Below, one piece after another: positions 49,201-61,123 of a stretch of DNA of 64,000 nucleotides. The notes under the pieces were generated by a model. That model searched no databases. It was not told the DNA's origin and saw only the letters and a list, made by a program, of their open reading frames with translations. Source of the DNA: Edolisoma coerulescens (lineage: Eukaryota; Chordata; Aves; Passeriformes; Campephagidae). Numbering within the stretch: the first letter of the stretch is position 1; each line of letters begins with the position of its first letter. The stretch is from assembly GCA_013397115.1 (NCBI GenBank), contig VWZW01002314.1, forward strand, positions 1,430,090 to 1,494,089. Direction: 5' to 3'. The position numbers and the translations under genes are program-made.

Positions 49201-52200
49201 AGCATTAAAATAAGTCCGAAGATTTGTGTTTGGCATGTTGAGCACTGCTGCACAGTTTTTCTAACACAAGTGAGTTCTTCAAAGGTAAACCAAAGTTGTT
49301 TTGACGAGGCAAAGGTAAATGAAGTTATTGAGTAGTGTAGGAGCTGCAGTACAATCTACATTAGTTCTCTGGTCAAGATTTCCGTTGCAGTTGTGCTGCA
49401 CTTTTAATTCACCGTAAATCCAGGCTACCATTCCAAATGGCAATTCTCATTCCTTCAGCTACTTGATCCAGACAACATCCTTTTGTCACAAGTGTTTATG
49501 TTGTGCATTGGACCAGAAGAGTTTGTGCTTTTCAATAGCGGCCCAGGTTTCCCTGCATGAAAGTGTTTTAAGTGTGAACTGAACCAAATAACCTGCTGAT
49601 GAAGAAAAGACTTTGCTGTCGGTTGTTGAACATCTATGCCTTCTCAAATCTTCCCAAAGCCTTAAAGTGGTTTTTTATCTACCTGCAGTAAAAGCAGCTG
49701 TATTTTCAGCACTATAAAGATTGATTGTTTTATTTTCTCTCAAACAGTGCTTTGAATATTCCTAGAAATGGGAATTAATACTTTATGAAGGTTCTCTAAT
49801 TATATTAGAGACTAAAATGTTTCATTTCAGTGTTACTGCTGACTGCTCAGTGTTCAGAGTTTTTGGTTTTATTTGGTTGTGCAGAAGTCTGCATTTTAGT
49901 GCACGTATGTTTTGATCTAATATATATACTATGAATTCAGGTAGTTAAAGAGGAAGAGCGAGAGAAAAAGTTCTCTAGAAGATTAAATCACAGCCCTCCT
50001 CAGTCGAGTTCTCGCTACAGAGACACCAGGTAAAAAATTTTGCTTAACTCCTTTTATTATACCAGTAATCAAATGGATTTGGATTTTTGTGATGTTACTA
50101 AATTGGATACTTTGTTTCTGTGTTGTCATTTAATAAGCCTAAGAAGAAGGCTTCTGTGGCTTTTACGCAGATGTAGTTAAATGGCGAGTGTGCTGGTGTC
50201 AGTGTAACCTGTCTCTCAAGTTGTGCACAGCTATCGCCCTTTGAGTTTTATGAGTAATTTTGATGTTAGATTTGTGGTTTATATTGCAGTGGTTATTCTG
50301 CTCGGTATTGAGTTTGAATTTTGATTTAAAAGCCTTCCCTTCAATTACCCTTGGTGTTTCCAACTTTAAAAAATATGCAGTATTGGGCAGAAACAGAAAT
50401 TTGTGTATGTTTTAAAATCTTAGGTATGGTAAGAGTAAAACGAATAAGCAAAACTAATTTTAAAATCCTTCTGAGAAGAAAGGGGTAGCCATAAATTAGG
50501 GACAATTTGTAGCTCTTCTCTAGTTTTCCATTGATGTTTCTTGAAGTTTTTAAGTAGTTAAGATTTCAAATTATGGCTTCGTAATTCTTGTAATTAACCT
50601 CTAATACTTCATTTTTAGAAGCCGCGATGACAGGAAAAAAGATGAACGTTCTCGGAAGAGGGACTATGACCGCAATCCTCCCAGAAGAGATTCCTATAGG
50701 GATCGGTATAACAGACGAAGGGGGAGGAGTCGGAGCTACAGCAGGAGTCGAAGTAGGAGTTGGAGCAAAGAGAGGTTGCGGGACCGTGATCGAGACCGGA
50801 GCAGAAGCCGGAGCAGAACACGAAGCAGAGGTACCAACAGTTGGTCTCTAAAATACGGTGAATGTTTTCTACAAAATTTAGAAACTAAACTTGTAATGTT
50901 CAAAATATATTAGAACTTCCTCTGTTGTTCTTGTTCCTTTATTCAAATTTAGCTTTGTTTTCTGTGGAAATGAGGCTTCTGTGATTGTGTTCTCAGTGCT
51001 TGTTTTCCTCTCTTTCACTCTGTTCTTTAATACCTTTTTATTAAGGTGACTCTACTGGCCACTTTTAAGCATTGTTGCAAGAGAGGCAGAAAAATCCAAG
51101 TTATTTCCATTTCCTTAAGTTTTAGGAAACTCAGAATCTGGTTTAGGGAGATACAGAAATTAATACTCATCTACGGAGGTGGAACTGGCAGAAATTGCCT
51201 GTTTGGCAGCAAATGGCTTGTCAAGCAGAACACTACAGCTCAGTTCTTTTGGTCTTGTCCCCTCCTTAGTGTCATAGGTGAAGTCGTTACAGTAAGTATT
51301 TGCATTTGTGCACATATCTACAGGACTTAAGGCTTCAGTACAGTAGTTTGTAGAATTAAACTTCTTTAAAAAAGGAGTTGCTTTTTCAGCTGAAAAGAAT
51401 GCTTTTTCCCTCAATAGTTTTTAATGGTTAATTGGAAAAGAGCAGTGAGAGTAATTTTTTATTTTTGTCCTGTATTAGACAATGTAGGGGTAAAAACAGT
51501 CTGGTAGAACTCTCCTGTGTATTATTTTTCTTTCTGTAAAACAGGCCTTGGTAACCCAGCCTTAAAAGTAGGAATGCAGATTTCTGAAAATATGAGAGCA
51601 GATATTTTCCAAACAACTTATTAACAAGCAAATTAAATAACATGCAGCAGTTTAACTAAAAGATTACAACATGATTAAGTCTTGATTTAAGGATTATTTA
51701 CATAAACTGAAATGACAGTACCTTATGGACAATATTTTATAGTGAAAGCTTTGTTTCTTTTTCTTAGAACATGAAGAGATCCCTGTTTTACCCACACTGA
51801 TGAGCCATCTTTAAGATATTTCATAATGTTCCTTTAATGTGGAGTTATTTAAGTCTATTAACTTTTCTCATGACATAACTCTTCTGTCTTAATTGGGATA
51901 CTTACTGTTTATTTGGTAGTAATATTAGGAAATGAAGAGAATAGTTTGTATGTGTTCAGAATAAAAGGTCATTTTCTTTGCTGTATCTGCCCAGGAGTGT
52001 TCCACACCTGTCAAGCACTATTGTTTCACCTATTATGGCAAAGCTTTGCATGCAATAAATACATGCATTTGAGTGCAACATAAAACGAAGATCAACAAAA
52101 TGAAGATACAACAATAATGTTGTCTTGAAACATTAAAGATTTGTAACTTTTATTGTATTTTCAAGTGATGTATTTTATAGTATTTTGAAATATTTTTTTG

Positions 52201-55200
52201 CCATTGCTTCGCTTTATTCAAAGCTTTCCATCTGAAATTCTTAGAATGCATGCATCACTAAAGAAGATGTACTTTGCCAGAAGTTAAATAGGATGTCTGC
52301 TGTACTGTGGATATAGCTGTTATTAAAATACCCAGCATCTGACTATGTACTTCACAGATTATTATTTTTCTGATTAAACCTTTGGAATGTAGAATCGTGG
52401 AATAGTTGAGGTTAGAGGAGACCTCTGAAGGTGGTGTAGTCCAACACCCTTTATGAAAGCAAATTAACTGGAGCAGGTTGCTTAGGACCAGCTGGGTTAT
52501 AAATAACTCCGAGAGTGGAGACTCCACAGGCACTTTGGGCAACCTAGAGAACATTTCAATTATCATGTATGTCTATTGAGTTGATGTGGAGTAAAGGATA
52601 CTTGAAGAGTAGTGGCTGCTTCTGGTGAGAAGAGTAGTGGCTGCTTCTGGTGAAAAGGTGAATATGGAATTATCCAATATAATTTTTATTTTTACTTCTT
52701 GTTACAGAAAGGGATTTAGGAAAGCCAAAATATGACATGGATAGAACAGATCCATTAGAGAACAATTATACTCCAGTTTCTTCTGTGACAAATATTTCAT
52801 CTGGCCACTACCCTGTCCCTACACTGAGCAGTACTATTACTGTTATTGCTCCTGCTCATCATGGAAATAACACTACTGAAAGTTGGTCGGAGTTCCATGA
52901 AGAGCAGCTGGACCACAACTCTTATGGAAGACCTCCACTGCCAAAGAAACGCTGTAGAGATTATGATGGTAAGTCCATGGATTTTTAATTGCTTCCTGCA
53001 GCTATGATTGTCCCTTTTCTGAAAAGGTTGAGGTAATTCACCTTTCTTTTTCTGATCTTCTCTAATAGAGTGGGGTTTTTGTATTGCACAGTTTTTGAAT
53101 GCAAATTTTGTACCACTTCTTACTGACTTTAGACGGCTTGCTCTTTTAGTGTTTGTATATTTTTTTTTACTTGCTAAAACTTCTTTCTATAAATGAAAAA
53201 TAGCATACTAAAAAGTTATTAAAAAATCCAGTTTTATCCAGATTTTCTGTCTTACGACATGTTCCAGCCAAATGCTGTATTTGATGGTTTTGAAAATGGT
53301 TAGCACCTTAGTGATCTCATCCCATTTCATTCCATCCTATCTAAGAGACAATTTTTAACTAGAAAGGTTTAGCTGAAACTTCCCAGCCTCATGTTAGACC
53401 ATTATTTCTTTCTCTGTAGGTGTTTCTTAAAACTGGCTAGGTTTTTTGCTTATCTCTGTCTTAAGCTTTCATTTTAAATGTCTTGTGCCAAAATTCACAC
53501 AAGAGGCTGCTGCAGGTGGCAGTGTCTTAACTAAATTTAGCCTGTCAACCTGTGAGCTCAGAAGACTTGAAATCTCCCCCTAAAGTTGCTTCTGAGGTGT
53601 TTTGTTGTTGTCATTGTTGTGTACCACAATGAAGAGTTTACATTCTAGGCCATTTACATTCAGAACTCTGATTAGATTTTTTTTTTTTAAAGTTAAGAAA
53701 AGGGGAGACTGAGCTTTCAAGTGTTGGTAGAGTTGTACTTACAAAGAATAGCTTTGCCAGTGTACATCACAGCAGTGCTGTGGAGCAAGTGGAGTTGTGA
53801 ATGTGTCATTTTGTTTTGAAGTTTTCTCTCTTCAGTAGCTACGTGGCTCTTCCTATCTGCACTTTCACATTTTCAACTTTACCCTCTGCTGAACTTCTGG
53901 TTTTCCTTAACATTTCAATTTAATGTGTTCTATAATCCTTCCTGAAGATAAGGTAATACATACTGCTTCTCCACATCATGTTCTGAGGAAGCGGGCACTC
54001 CTCTTTTTTCCTATTTTACCAGAAGGTGTTTCAGCCTTTTCCCTGTATTGCACTGACTGGTATTTTGGTGTTGTTTGTTTTTGTGGGTGGTGTTGCAAAA
54101 CAGATTACCATAGAACAGTTTGGGCTAGAAGGGCCCTATAAACGTCATCTAGTCTAGCATCCCTGCAGTGATCATTTTCAACAAAACCTGGTTACTCAGA
54201 GCTCAGTCCAACAGGACCTTGAATGTTTCCAGGGATGGGGCATCCACCACTTTCCTGGGCAACCTCTTCACTCTTTCACCACCCTCACCACCCTGTATAA
54301 TAATATATTTTTCTTATATCTGCTTTGATTCTACTGTCCTTTAGTTAAAACTATTGCCCCTTGTCCTATCACTTCAGGTCCTACCAAAAAGTTTGAAGTA
54401 CTTAAAGGTGGCAGTGAGTACTTAAACTCACTGTCCTGAGCCTTCTTGTCTCCAGTCTGAGCAGCCCCAAATCTCTCAGCCCTTCCTCATAAGAGAGGTG
54501 CTTCAGGCTCCTGATAATTTTTGTGGCCCTTCTCTGACCCACTCCTATGTTTGACTTGTGTGTAAAAGAAAAGAAGTGAATGTATATTCATTTGTATTTA
54601 TATATAATTTATATTTACAAATGCATATGTTATATGTAAAAAACAATTTCTTTTTCTCTTATGTAATCACATTAAACTATGGCAAAAGTTTATAATGTTT
54701 CCTGAAATAATTGCAAAATAGGAAAAAAAAGAGTGAATTTTCTCATGTTGGAATTTCATAATATTAACTTCTAACTTTTAATAGGGCTTTCTCAATTCTA
54801 GTGTCTGCACTTCTTGCTTAGAAACAATGTGATTTTGTTAATGTGATGACATCTGGATTTTATTCTTTGCTTTCACCATTCGTTATAATTCAGTGCAGAG
54901 TTAGTTCTTCAAGAAGAATTGAACACTTTTGTGCTAGAAAGTTTCCGCAATGTCCCTGTGTGCTGACTGTTAAGAATAAAGTTAAATGGTCAATTTCATT
55001 TTCTAATCTAGACTTCTACTGTTATGTGGAGCTCTTAATTTACAAACCACCACATTACACATTGAATGTCTCGTATCTGCCCTGAATCAAGCTACAGCTA
55101 TTGAATACTAACATCAATTCTTTTTGATGTTTCAGAGAAGGGTTTCTGTATGAGAGGAGACATGTGCCCTTTTGATCATGGAAGCGATCCAGTAGTGGTA

Positions 55201-58200
55201 GAAGATGTGAATCTTCCTGGCATTCTGCCTTTTCCAGCACAACCCCCTGTTGTCGAAGGACCACCTCCTCCTGGACTTCCTCCCCCTCCACCAATTCTGA
55301 GTCCTCCTCCTGTTAACCTTAGACCTCCAGTACCACCACCAGGCCCCTTACCACCTAGCCTTCCACCTGTAACAGGTAATTAACAAAGATTAAACCTCAT
55401 TTTTTAGTAGAAAAGCCTGGGTCTTACTTGAGTTGTAGGCAGTGCAAAAAGCCGTTCAGAAAAAGCTGAAGGATCCCAGCTGTATTTTAGAAAGTTGAAC
55501 TATGCTCTACTATGCCATTGCTTACCTCAAAATTATTCCTTTTGATGAGAATTGCTGCAGAGTTGGTTGTAAAATGTTGCACACTAAATGTGACCCTTTA
55601 ATATAGAATAATATTTTTATTGTATTTAAGCATAAGCATGACATGGCGAAATTCAATTCCTTGAGTATAGTAGGAGAAGTTGTCCAAAATTGACTACTGT
55701 TAGAGAAGAAGGGAAGATCCTGGAAACAACAGATACTTACTGTTTCATTTGTATTAATAGAAATGAAGGTAATTAATGACCACATCAAATTTATACCTGA
55801 AAATATCATTTGGGATTAATTTTAAAACTAAACTTGTAAAGCAACTAAGAAGAATTCTACACTTTGTTTACTGTTTCCCTGGAAAGTACTTCATCTGAAG
55901 CACTAAAAATTACATGGAGATTTATGTGCCTGGCTGGCATTTATAAAGTAGCTAAAGTTTAGTGCTCACTTGCCTTGTGTGGTTTAAAAGCTGTTTCGTT
56001 AGTTTCATGTGACTATTCCTTTCTCTCTTTTTTTATTAACTTAGTTGTCCCACTTGGTAGAATTATTCAGAAGTAATTGATATTTGATAATTCTTAAAAG
56101 TTTCTTAAACTGTTTTAATTTCCTGTTGATAGTATATTTAAGAAATATATGAATGAATGTATTTATTTCAGTTAATATAGAGTGTAACTTTCTCTAGGTT
56201 GGTCAGTTCTACCTTACATGCTATTTTCAGATCTGCTTGACAAGTTCAGATCACTTTATAACTTTCTCCTGCTCTTGTTAATGATTGAACTGAAGATTGG
56301 GCTTGACTGCTTAGCTTTGAAAGTGTCACATTACCTGTTGTAAAAAAAGTCAAACCAACCAAACAAAACCCCCCCCAATTTTAAGAACAGTTCCATTAGA
56401 GTTGAAGGTTTCTTCTTGGGTGTTTGGAAAAATAATTTCAGTCAAGTTAGTTATTGTCATCATAGAATGTTTTTGGTATATTAAAAAACACTTTTTTAAT
56501 TTAAAAAATAGAATTTGTTTCTTTGATGAGTTTTTATCGCATTTTAAAATGCTTCTGTTGGTAAAGATGAATACTGGGCTAGGAATTAAATTTTGCTTGT
56601 AGAAAGAAGGTGTTTGGAGAAATGTTAAATGATTCAAATGCTTTTCTCTCTAATCCAAGTTTTGAGTCATTTGCTGTTGGGGGTGGTTTCATGTGAATGT
56701 GTGGTACAGCATCAAGTCTGCAGATGTGCTATCTCAGCTCCTTTTATTCTTAAATAGCCTTAAAAGCATTTCAGATCAGTTTCCTTATGAGTGGAGTGTA
56801 ATGAAAGTGTAGTGGATAATAAATGAATGCAGTATTTTCCTTTGTTTTTGACAGGACCACCCCCTCCCCTTCCACCATTACAGCCTGCTGGCATGGATGC
56901 CCCCCCAAACTCAGCAACCAGCTCAGTTCCTACTGTTGTTACCACGGGTATTCATCACCAGCCGCCTCCTGCTCCACCCTCTCTTTTCACAGCAGGTGTA
57001 GTACTGAGGCTTTGCCCACAAGGTTTGCTAAATAGAATAACATTGATTCATATTATACTGTACTTTATAGAGATTATAATGTCATAGTTTGGGAGAATAA
57101 GTTTGTATTGTATAGACTGTGATAATAAATTAACATTCTCCTTTTCAGACTTAGTTCAAGACGGAAGTAAAATTTGCATATAAAGTGTGAATTTTGACTG
57201 GAGTGTAATATTTTCATTGTGTTGAAGCAGAAAACTTGGCGCAATGGGTTTTTATGAGGGTGTTTATACAATTCTTTTATTGTAACTGTCTTGTAATTAA
57301 ATTAAAAATTGTGTTTGAAACCTTCGGGGTTTTAACTGCAATTTATTTTAATTAGACAATTTCTTTGTTACCAGAAACGTATGACACAGATGGCTATAAT
57401 CCAGAAGCTCCAAGTATAACAAATACTTCAAGACCTATGTATAGACATAGAGTACATGCCCAAAGACCAAATTTGATAGGACTCACATCAGGTGATATGG
57501 ATCTACCACCCAGAGGTATGGTCTCAAAGCTATACTTAGTTTAGCTGATTTTCTTACATTGATGCAGGTTGAGGAGCTTTTCAGAGAATGTAATACTGGA
57601 AAACACTGCATTTTCTAAAACCTTCTGGAATTAAGAGATGTTTAATTGAGTAGGGAACTATGTCTATAATTGCTTTGTGTGTGTATTTTTACAGGTAAAA
57701 TGAAATCTCTTGCTAGAGTGTTGCACAGTTTACAGTTAGCTGTAGTAACTGGTCACTTTCTATATCGTTTGTATAAAAAAATGTTGATGTTTCTGTAGTA
57801 AAATCTTAGGATGATTTTTGCTGCAGAGAAGAGAGAGTCATTTTTATCTGGTAGCAGTTTTATGCATGAGTAATCTTAACCTCGCAGTTCCTGTGGTCCT
57901 GAGAAGAAGCAGCAGCACACAAAATGAGAATGGAAGAGGGATAAAACCATTTTTAATGTGGTTTTTATTTGCATTTGTATGTATTTCTATTTAATCTTAC
58001 TATGTTTTTGTTGGTGTATTTTCAGTGAGGAGTCCCCCAGTGTGATTCCTGTTCTTCAGCAAAAGTGACTCCTTTCCCACTCCATCCATAAATCTTGCTC
58101 CTAGGTGTTAGTGCCCTGGAGTACTGTGCATTTCCTATCATGACCATTTTTGTGTGTGCCATCTAATAGTAGAATGGAGGTGTTAGCTGGAGTGGTGTGA

Positions 58201-61123
58201 GCCTCAGAGTGTTGCATGGGACATTGTGAATCATTGTGAATCAGAGCGCAGTCATCTCAAGGCAGATGCCTTCTGTCACACCTCTTTTGTTTTCTATATG
58301 TGTGATGTTATGGTGACAAAATGAGTGCTATTAGCTATTTTGATCTGTCACAGCATCTGTTGATAGTTAAGAAGAAAAGTCTGTGACCAAGGTTTGATTC
58401 AGTCAGAACAAGAATCATAGTAATTTCAAAATAAACAACTGTGCTTTTCAGTGCAAATTCAGTGTGAGCAGAATCTTTTTTTGCAATCAAATACACAGAA
58501 AATAAATTCTAAAAAAAGTAAAATCTTCTCATCTATTTACAGAAAAACCTCCTAATAAAAGTAGTATGAGAATAGTGGTAGATGCTGAATCCAGGAAAAG
58601 AACAATTGGTGCAGGGGATGGTGGAGTTCCTACAAAGAAGACTTGGTTTGACAAGTGAGTGACCGTTAACACAGTGTTGTCTTAATAGCTGGAATTTCAT
58701 GAACCGCTTTACTGTAATCTGAAACATACGTATATCTCTATGAATTACAAGAAAGTTAAACTGTGAGTGCACTGATGGTACTAAAATAAATCACACTATA
58801 GTGTGATCTGTATTTGACTGTCTTCTGTCAGAGGCAGTATGCAGATAGATGAAGTTGCTTTGGGATGATACTAAGATCTATTCCTTGAAAGTTGGCATGA
58901 TCTAAGAAACAAAGGAGTTGCCAGTGTGATGGTTGTTAGAGATGACTGATTTTAATTGTGAAATGTGAATTTTATCATTGCTATTTTGATTTGAGTTGCC
59001 AGATACGTTACTGAGAAAAAACCAGAGAGTGCAAGGTTGGAAGGGATTTTAAGAGATTGCTGGAGAGCCCTGAAGTAATAGTTATTTGAAACAATAGTGG
59101 GGAAATTTCATGCAATAGCTATAGAAATAGTTTTTGAAGAGAAGCAATGTGGAAGGATTTACTGACATGAGCAAATAAGTGTGAATTACCTCACAGATTT
59201 ATGTGCTGGGGTATGGTGAGAATATCAGTGGGGAAGATGGCAGGTGTATGGGCATGTGTCCTGTACTCTCCTTCACTTTGCTAAAATTGCATTATTTTTA
59301 AGTCTGCAGATCTTTGTGTCTCATACACACATGCTTCTGTGTAAGCATATAGAATTTAACATTGTGTTATGCTAGTTTGCTATGGATTTCTGGCTTGATT
59401 TTTATTTGTTGCAGGCAAAATTTTAACAGAACAAATAGTCCAGGTTTCCAGAAGAAGGTGCAGTTTGGAAATGAAAATACAAAACTTGAATTGCGAAAAG
59501 TTCCCCCAGAACTTAACAATATCAGCAAACTTAATGAGCACTTCAGTAAGTTTGGAAACTTAGTTAACTTGCAGGTAAGAGTCAGCAAAGAGAAAGCAGT
59601 GTGCTTTGATGTAAAGACTGTGGTAGTTGCTAAAAGCAGAATGCCAGTTAGTTTTTTCCTGTTTCCCTGAAACTCTTCATTATTTTCCTGACTCGTTTAT
59701 TAAACAAGATCTCATTGTTTTTAATGACATTGCCATTGAAGAAGCAGAAATAAAATGTTCTAGTAATTTTTTAGATTTTCAACAAATGTGTTCCTCAGAG
59801 ATAAGACTTTTAAAGATACATTGTTTAAAACATTGAAAATTGATTGCACGTGGGTTTTTCTCACCCATTCTCTCAAGGTTGGCTCTGCAATCATAAACTC
59901 TCTGTATTTTCGGAGATTAACTGTAAATACAGAAAACCTGTATTTCCCATCCAGAAAGCAGTCCCTGTGATATAATTGCTTTCTAGTCCCACGGTAGTGG
60001 CAGTTCGTATGTTAAAATTACTTTGTGGTTTATTGGAGTGGCCCAATAAGCAATTAAAGAGAGAGGAAAGGGATGAAAGAACTAGGGCCTGACTTAGGCT
60101 GATATTACATACTGCAGGCTGCACGTGTAATGTCAGTATTTCATACCCAGTCTCTAAGCTACTAGGTGTGACCTTTCACCACGCTTCATTATCAGCTAGT
60201 TTCAGATGCTACCTTGCGTTTATCTAAACCCTTTCTTGTTTGCACTGAGGGCTGGAATGAAGATGTGTAACAATACTTTTGTGCATACTGATACTGTACA
60301 GAATAAACCTTCTGTGCCTCTCTAAACACTGGAGGGATTTTAAATGTTTCTTAATTGCTATTAAATGTTTTTTAAGCCTTTCTATAATTTACCTAAGAAT
60401 ATGGCTGTATTAGCAGGCAGTATTATTCATTAAGGCAAGTAAAATATGGATGTGTATAGGGAGACAGAGATGCATATGGAGATTACAAGTTATACTCTTC
60501 TTGCAAAGGGTATAATCTTGGCTTTTGAAGCTAAAATAATGTGTTAATGCTCAAAGGAGGAAAATCAAAATGAACTTTGCTGTCTAGCTCTGATATTAGA
60601 TAAGACATTTACTATTTGACCCCTACATTTTTTGTAGTAATTTTCTTTACTTTGCTGATGCTTCCTTTTGTCCTTCATACAACTACTCATATTTGCAAAC
60701 AAATACTGGTTGACTGTGGGGTTTGCTTTACTTTGTTTGTTTGAGGTTTTTTAACTATTTTTAAAGTTTATTAGTATAAACTCAAGGTTGACACCAGGCC
60801 TTTTAAATGGACTCATGAATGGGAAGTATTTATCTAATGACACATATTGGGTGTAAATTGTAAGCTTCTAAGCCTAGAAGCTAATGATTTAATGATCATC
60901 TAGACACAAATGAGAATCCTCTGTGTGGTAAGTTTTGTTCTTCTGTTTTAAATCTTAGGTTGCATATCAGGGTGATCCGGAAGGTGCCCTTATTCAGTTT
61001 GCCACACATGAGGAAGCAAAGAAAGCTATATCAAGTACAGAAGCAGTATTAAATAATCGTTTTATTAAAGTTTATTGGCATCGAGAAGGCAGCGCACCGC
61101 AAATCCAGAGTACCGCACAGAAG
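37200..61123 (+). CDS. RBM26: RNA-binding protein 26, 12 coding exons, 3' part beyond window
   Basis: Nuclear RNA-binding protein that, with RBM27 and ZC3H3, is associated with the MTR4/ZFC3H1 PAXT connection feeding polyadenylated nuclear RNA to the exosome. The exons are 37200-37270, 48085-48203, 48891-49027, 49941-50029, 50619-50830, 52708-52968, 55136-55375, 56855-56995, 57375-57515, 58543-58654, 59415-59574 and 60959-61123. They join into 616 in-frame codons with GT-AG introns throughout. Domains in order: PWI-like fold (about 1-80), RS-rich segment (about 139-209), CCCH zinc finger C-x8-C-x5-C-x3-H (Cys292, Cys301, Cys307, His311), proline-rich linker (about 325-425) and RRM1 (about 531-603). 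I recognise it as RBM26 rather than RBM27 by near-identity to the remembered human protein across every exon. The human protein is about 1000 residues, so the coiled-coil region and second RRM are missing here. The start is the first ATG of an M-V-V-K-M context; a second in-frame ATG at 37212 has a better A at -3. The promoter is a CpG island. Confidence 0.97.
45118..45135. repeat. (TAA)n microsatellite in intron 1
   Basis: Five to six TAA units. Confidence 0.85.
45400..45490. repeat. G/T-rich low-complexity tract in intron 1
   Basis: Repeated GTTTT/GGTTT units on the + strand with almost no A or C. Confidence 0.75.
48085..48203 (+). CDS. RBM26: RBM26 coding exon 2 (PWI-like domain)
   Basis: 119 nt between acceptor ttgcag and donor gtatgt. 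It encodes the core of the N-terminal PWI-like helical fold (ADPSALAKYVLALVKKDKSE). The intron before it is about 10.8 kb, the longest in the window. Confidence 0.97.
48411..48585 (-). mobile_element. CR1 3' fragment in RBM26 intron 2
   Basis: Starts at the CR1 terminus (cagaatcatagaatggtttg) and includes 'catgggcggggacacctcaa' and 'cttccagggttggagcatcc'. It is antisense to RBM26 and about 300 bp upstream of exon 3. Confidence 0.93.
48891..49027 (+). CDS. RBM26: RBM26 coding exon 3
   Basis: 137 nt between acceptor cttttag and donor gtgggc, ending at a codon boundary (codon 109). It completes the PWI-like domain (TQIFVEKLFDAVNTKSYLPP) and begins a charged lysine/glutamate linker. Confidence 0.97.
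49941..50029 (+). CDS. RBM26: RBM26 coding exon 4
   Basis: 89 nt between acceptor attcag and donor gtaaaa. It encodes the charged linker EEEREKKFSRRLNHSPPQSS leading into the RS segment; the final codon is split with exon 5. Confidence 0.95.
50619..50830 (+). CDS. RBM26: RBM26 coding exon 5 (arginine/serine-rich)
   Basis: 212 nt between acceptor ttttag and donor gtacca. It encodes the RS domain (RRRGRSRSYSRSRSRSWSKE and following RD/RS dipeptides), of the kind phosphorylated by SR kinases and directing nuclear speckle localisation. The repetitive purine-rich codons also keep a 74-codon + frame and a 68-codon - frame open; neither is considered real. Confidence 0.97.
52389..52550 (-). mobile_element. 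diverged CR1 3' fragment in RBM26 intron 5
   Basis: Decayed terminus 'gtagaatcgtggaatagttg' followed by 'gaggagacctctgaagg' and a 'ggagactccacaggcac' block. Antisense to RBM26. Confidence 0.85.
52604..52653 (+). repeat. perfect two-copy 25-bp tandem duplication in intron 5
   Basis: Two identical 25-bp units beginning gaagagtagtgg lie head to tail at 52604-52628 and 52629-52653, ending 54 bp before the exon 6 acceptor. Confidence 0.93.
52708..52968 (+). CDS. RBM26: RBM26 coding exon 6
   Basis: 261 nt between acceptor gttacag and donor gtaagt. It encodes a serine/threonine-rich linker (DRTDPLENNYTPVSS; STITVIAPAHHGNNTTESWS) and ends in PLPKKRCRDYD, which supplies the first cysteine (Cys292) of the CCCH finger. 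Confidence 0.97.
52969..55135 (+). other. RBM26: RBM26 intron 6
   Basis: AT-rich, interrupts the CCCH finger, and carries one CR1 copy at 54108-54545. No other feature was recognised. Confidence 0.8.
54108..54545 (-). mobile_element. CR1 3' fragment in RBM26 intron 6
   Basis: Reverse-complement terminus 'ccatagaacagtttgggcta', then 'tttccagggatggggcatcc', 'gccccttgtcctatcacttc' and 'agcccttcctcataagagag'. Antisense to RBM26 and moderately diverged. Confidence 0.93.
55136..55375 (+). CDS. RBM26: RBM26 coding exon 7 (CCCH finger and proline-rich start)
   Basis: 240 nt between acceptor tttcag and donor gtaatt. The EKGFCMRGDMCPFDHGSDP segment provides Cys301, Cys307 and His311. A proline-rich stretch follows (PPPPGLPPPPPILSPPP), a likely ligand for proline-binding domains or a flexible spacer. 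Confidence 0.98.
56855..56995 (+). CDS. RBM26: RBM26 coding exon 8
   Basis: 141 nt, phase-symmetric, between acceptor tgacag and donor gtgtag. It continues the proline-rich linker (GPPPPLPPLQPAGMDAPPNS; GIHHQPPPAPPSLFTA). Skipping it would keep the frame. Confidence 0.97.
57375..57515 (+). CDS. RBM26: RBM26 coding exon 9
   Basis: 141 nt, also phase-symmetric, between acceptor taccag and donor gtatgg. It encodes ETYDTDGYNPEAPSITNTSR then YRHRVHAQRPNLIGLTSGDM, a conserved linker without an assigned fold. With exon 8 it forms a pair of same-length cassette-capable exons. Confidence 0.97.
58543..58654 (+). CDS. RBM26: RBM26 coding exon 10
   Basis: 112 nt between acceptor tttacag and donor gtgagt. 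It encodes EKPPNKSSMRIVVDAESRKR and TKKTWFD, a basic segment preceding RRM1. The last lysine codon is split AA|G with exon 11. Confidence 0.95.
59415..59574 (+). CDS. RBM26: RBM26 coding exon 11 (RRM1, first half)
   Basis: 160 nt between acceptor gttgcag and donor gtaaga, ending at a codon boundary. It encodes NRTNSPGFQKKVQFGNENTK and the first beta strand and helix of RRM1 (LELRKVPPELNNISKLNEHF). Its second residue is glutamine where I recall proline in the human protein. Confidence 0.97.
60959..61123 (+). CDS. RBM26: RBM26 coding exon 12 (RRM1, second half)
   Basis: 165 nt in phase 0 between acceptor tcttag and donor gtagag. It encodes the RNP1-equivalent strand and end of RRM1 (VAYQGDPEGALIQFATHEEA; LNNRFIKVYWHREGS). 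The following tail (APQIQSTAQK) differs from the remembered human sequence, as expected for a linker. No next exon was found before 64000. Confidence 0.97.

Larger units (their letters stand above)
55376..60958 (+). other. RBM26: RBM26 introns 7-11, no additional features
   Basis: Introns 55376-56854, 56996-57374, 57516-58542, 58655-59414 and 59575-60958 are AT-rich. They have GT-AG ends and no recognised gene, RNA or long repeat. Intron 8 is the shortest at 379 bp. Confidence 0.6.

Noticed and set aside
50615..50851. Alternative frames on both strands over the RS exon
   Set aside because: Kept open only by the repetitive AGR/CGN/GAY codons of the RS domain; the real frame matches RBM26.
59025..59080. 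'caaggttggaagggatttta' as a CR1 remnant in intron 10
   Set aside because: Only about 20 bases match the CR1 3' block; too short to call.
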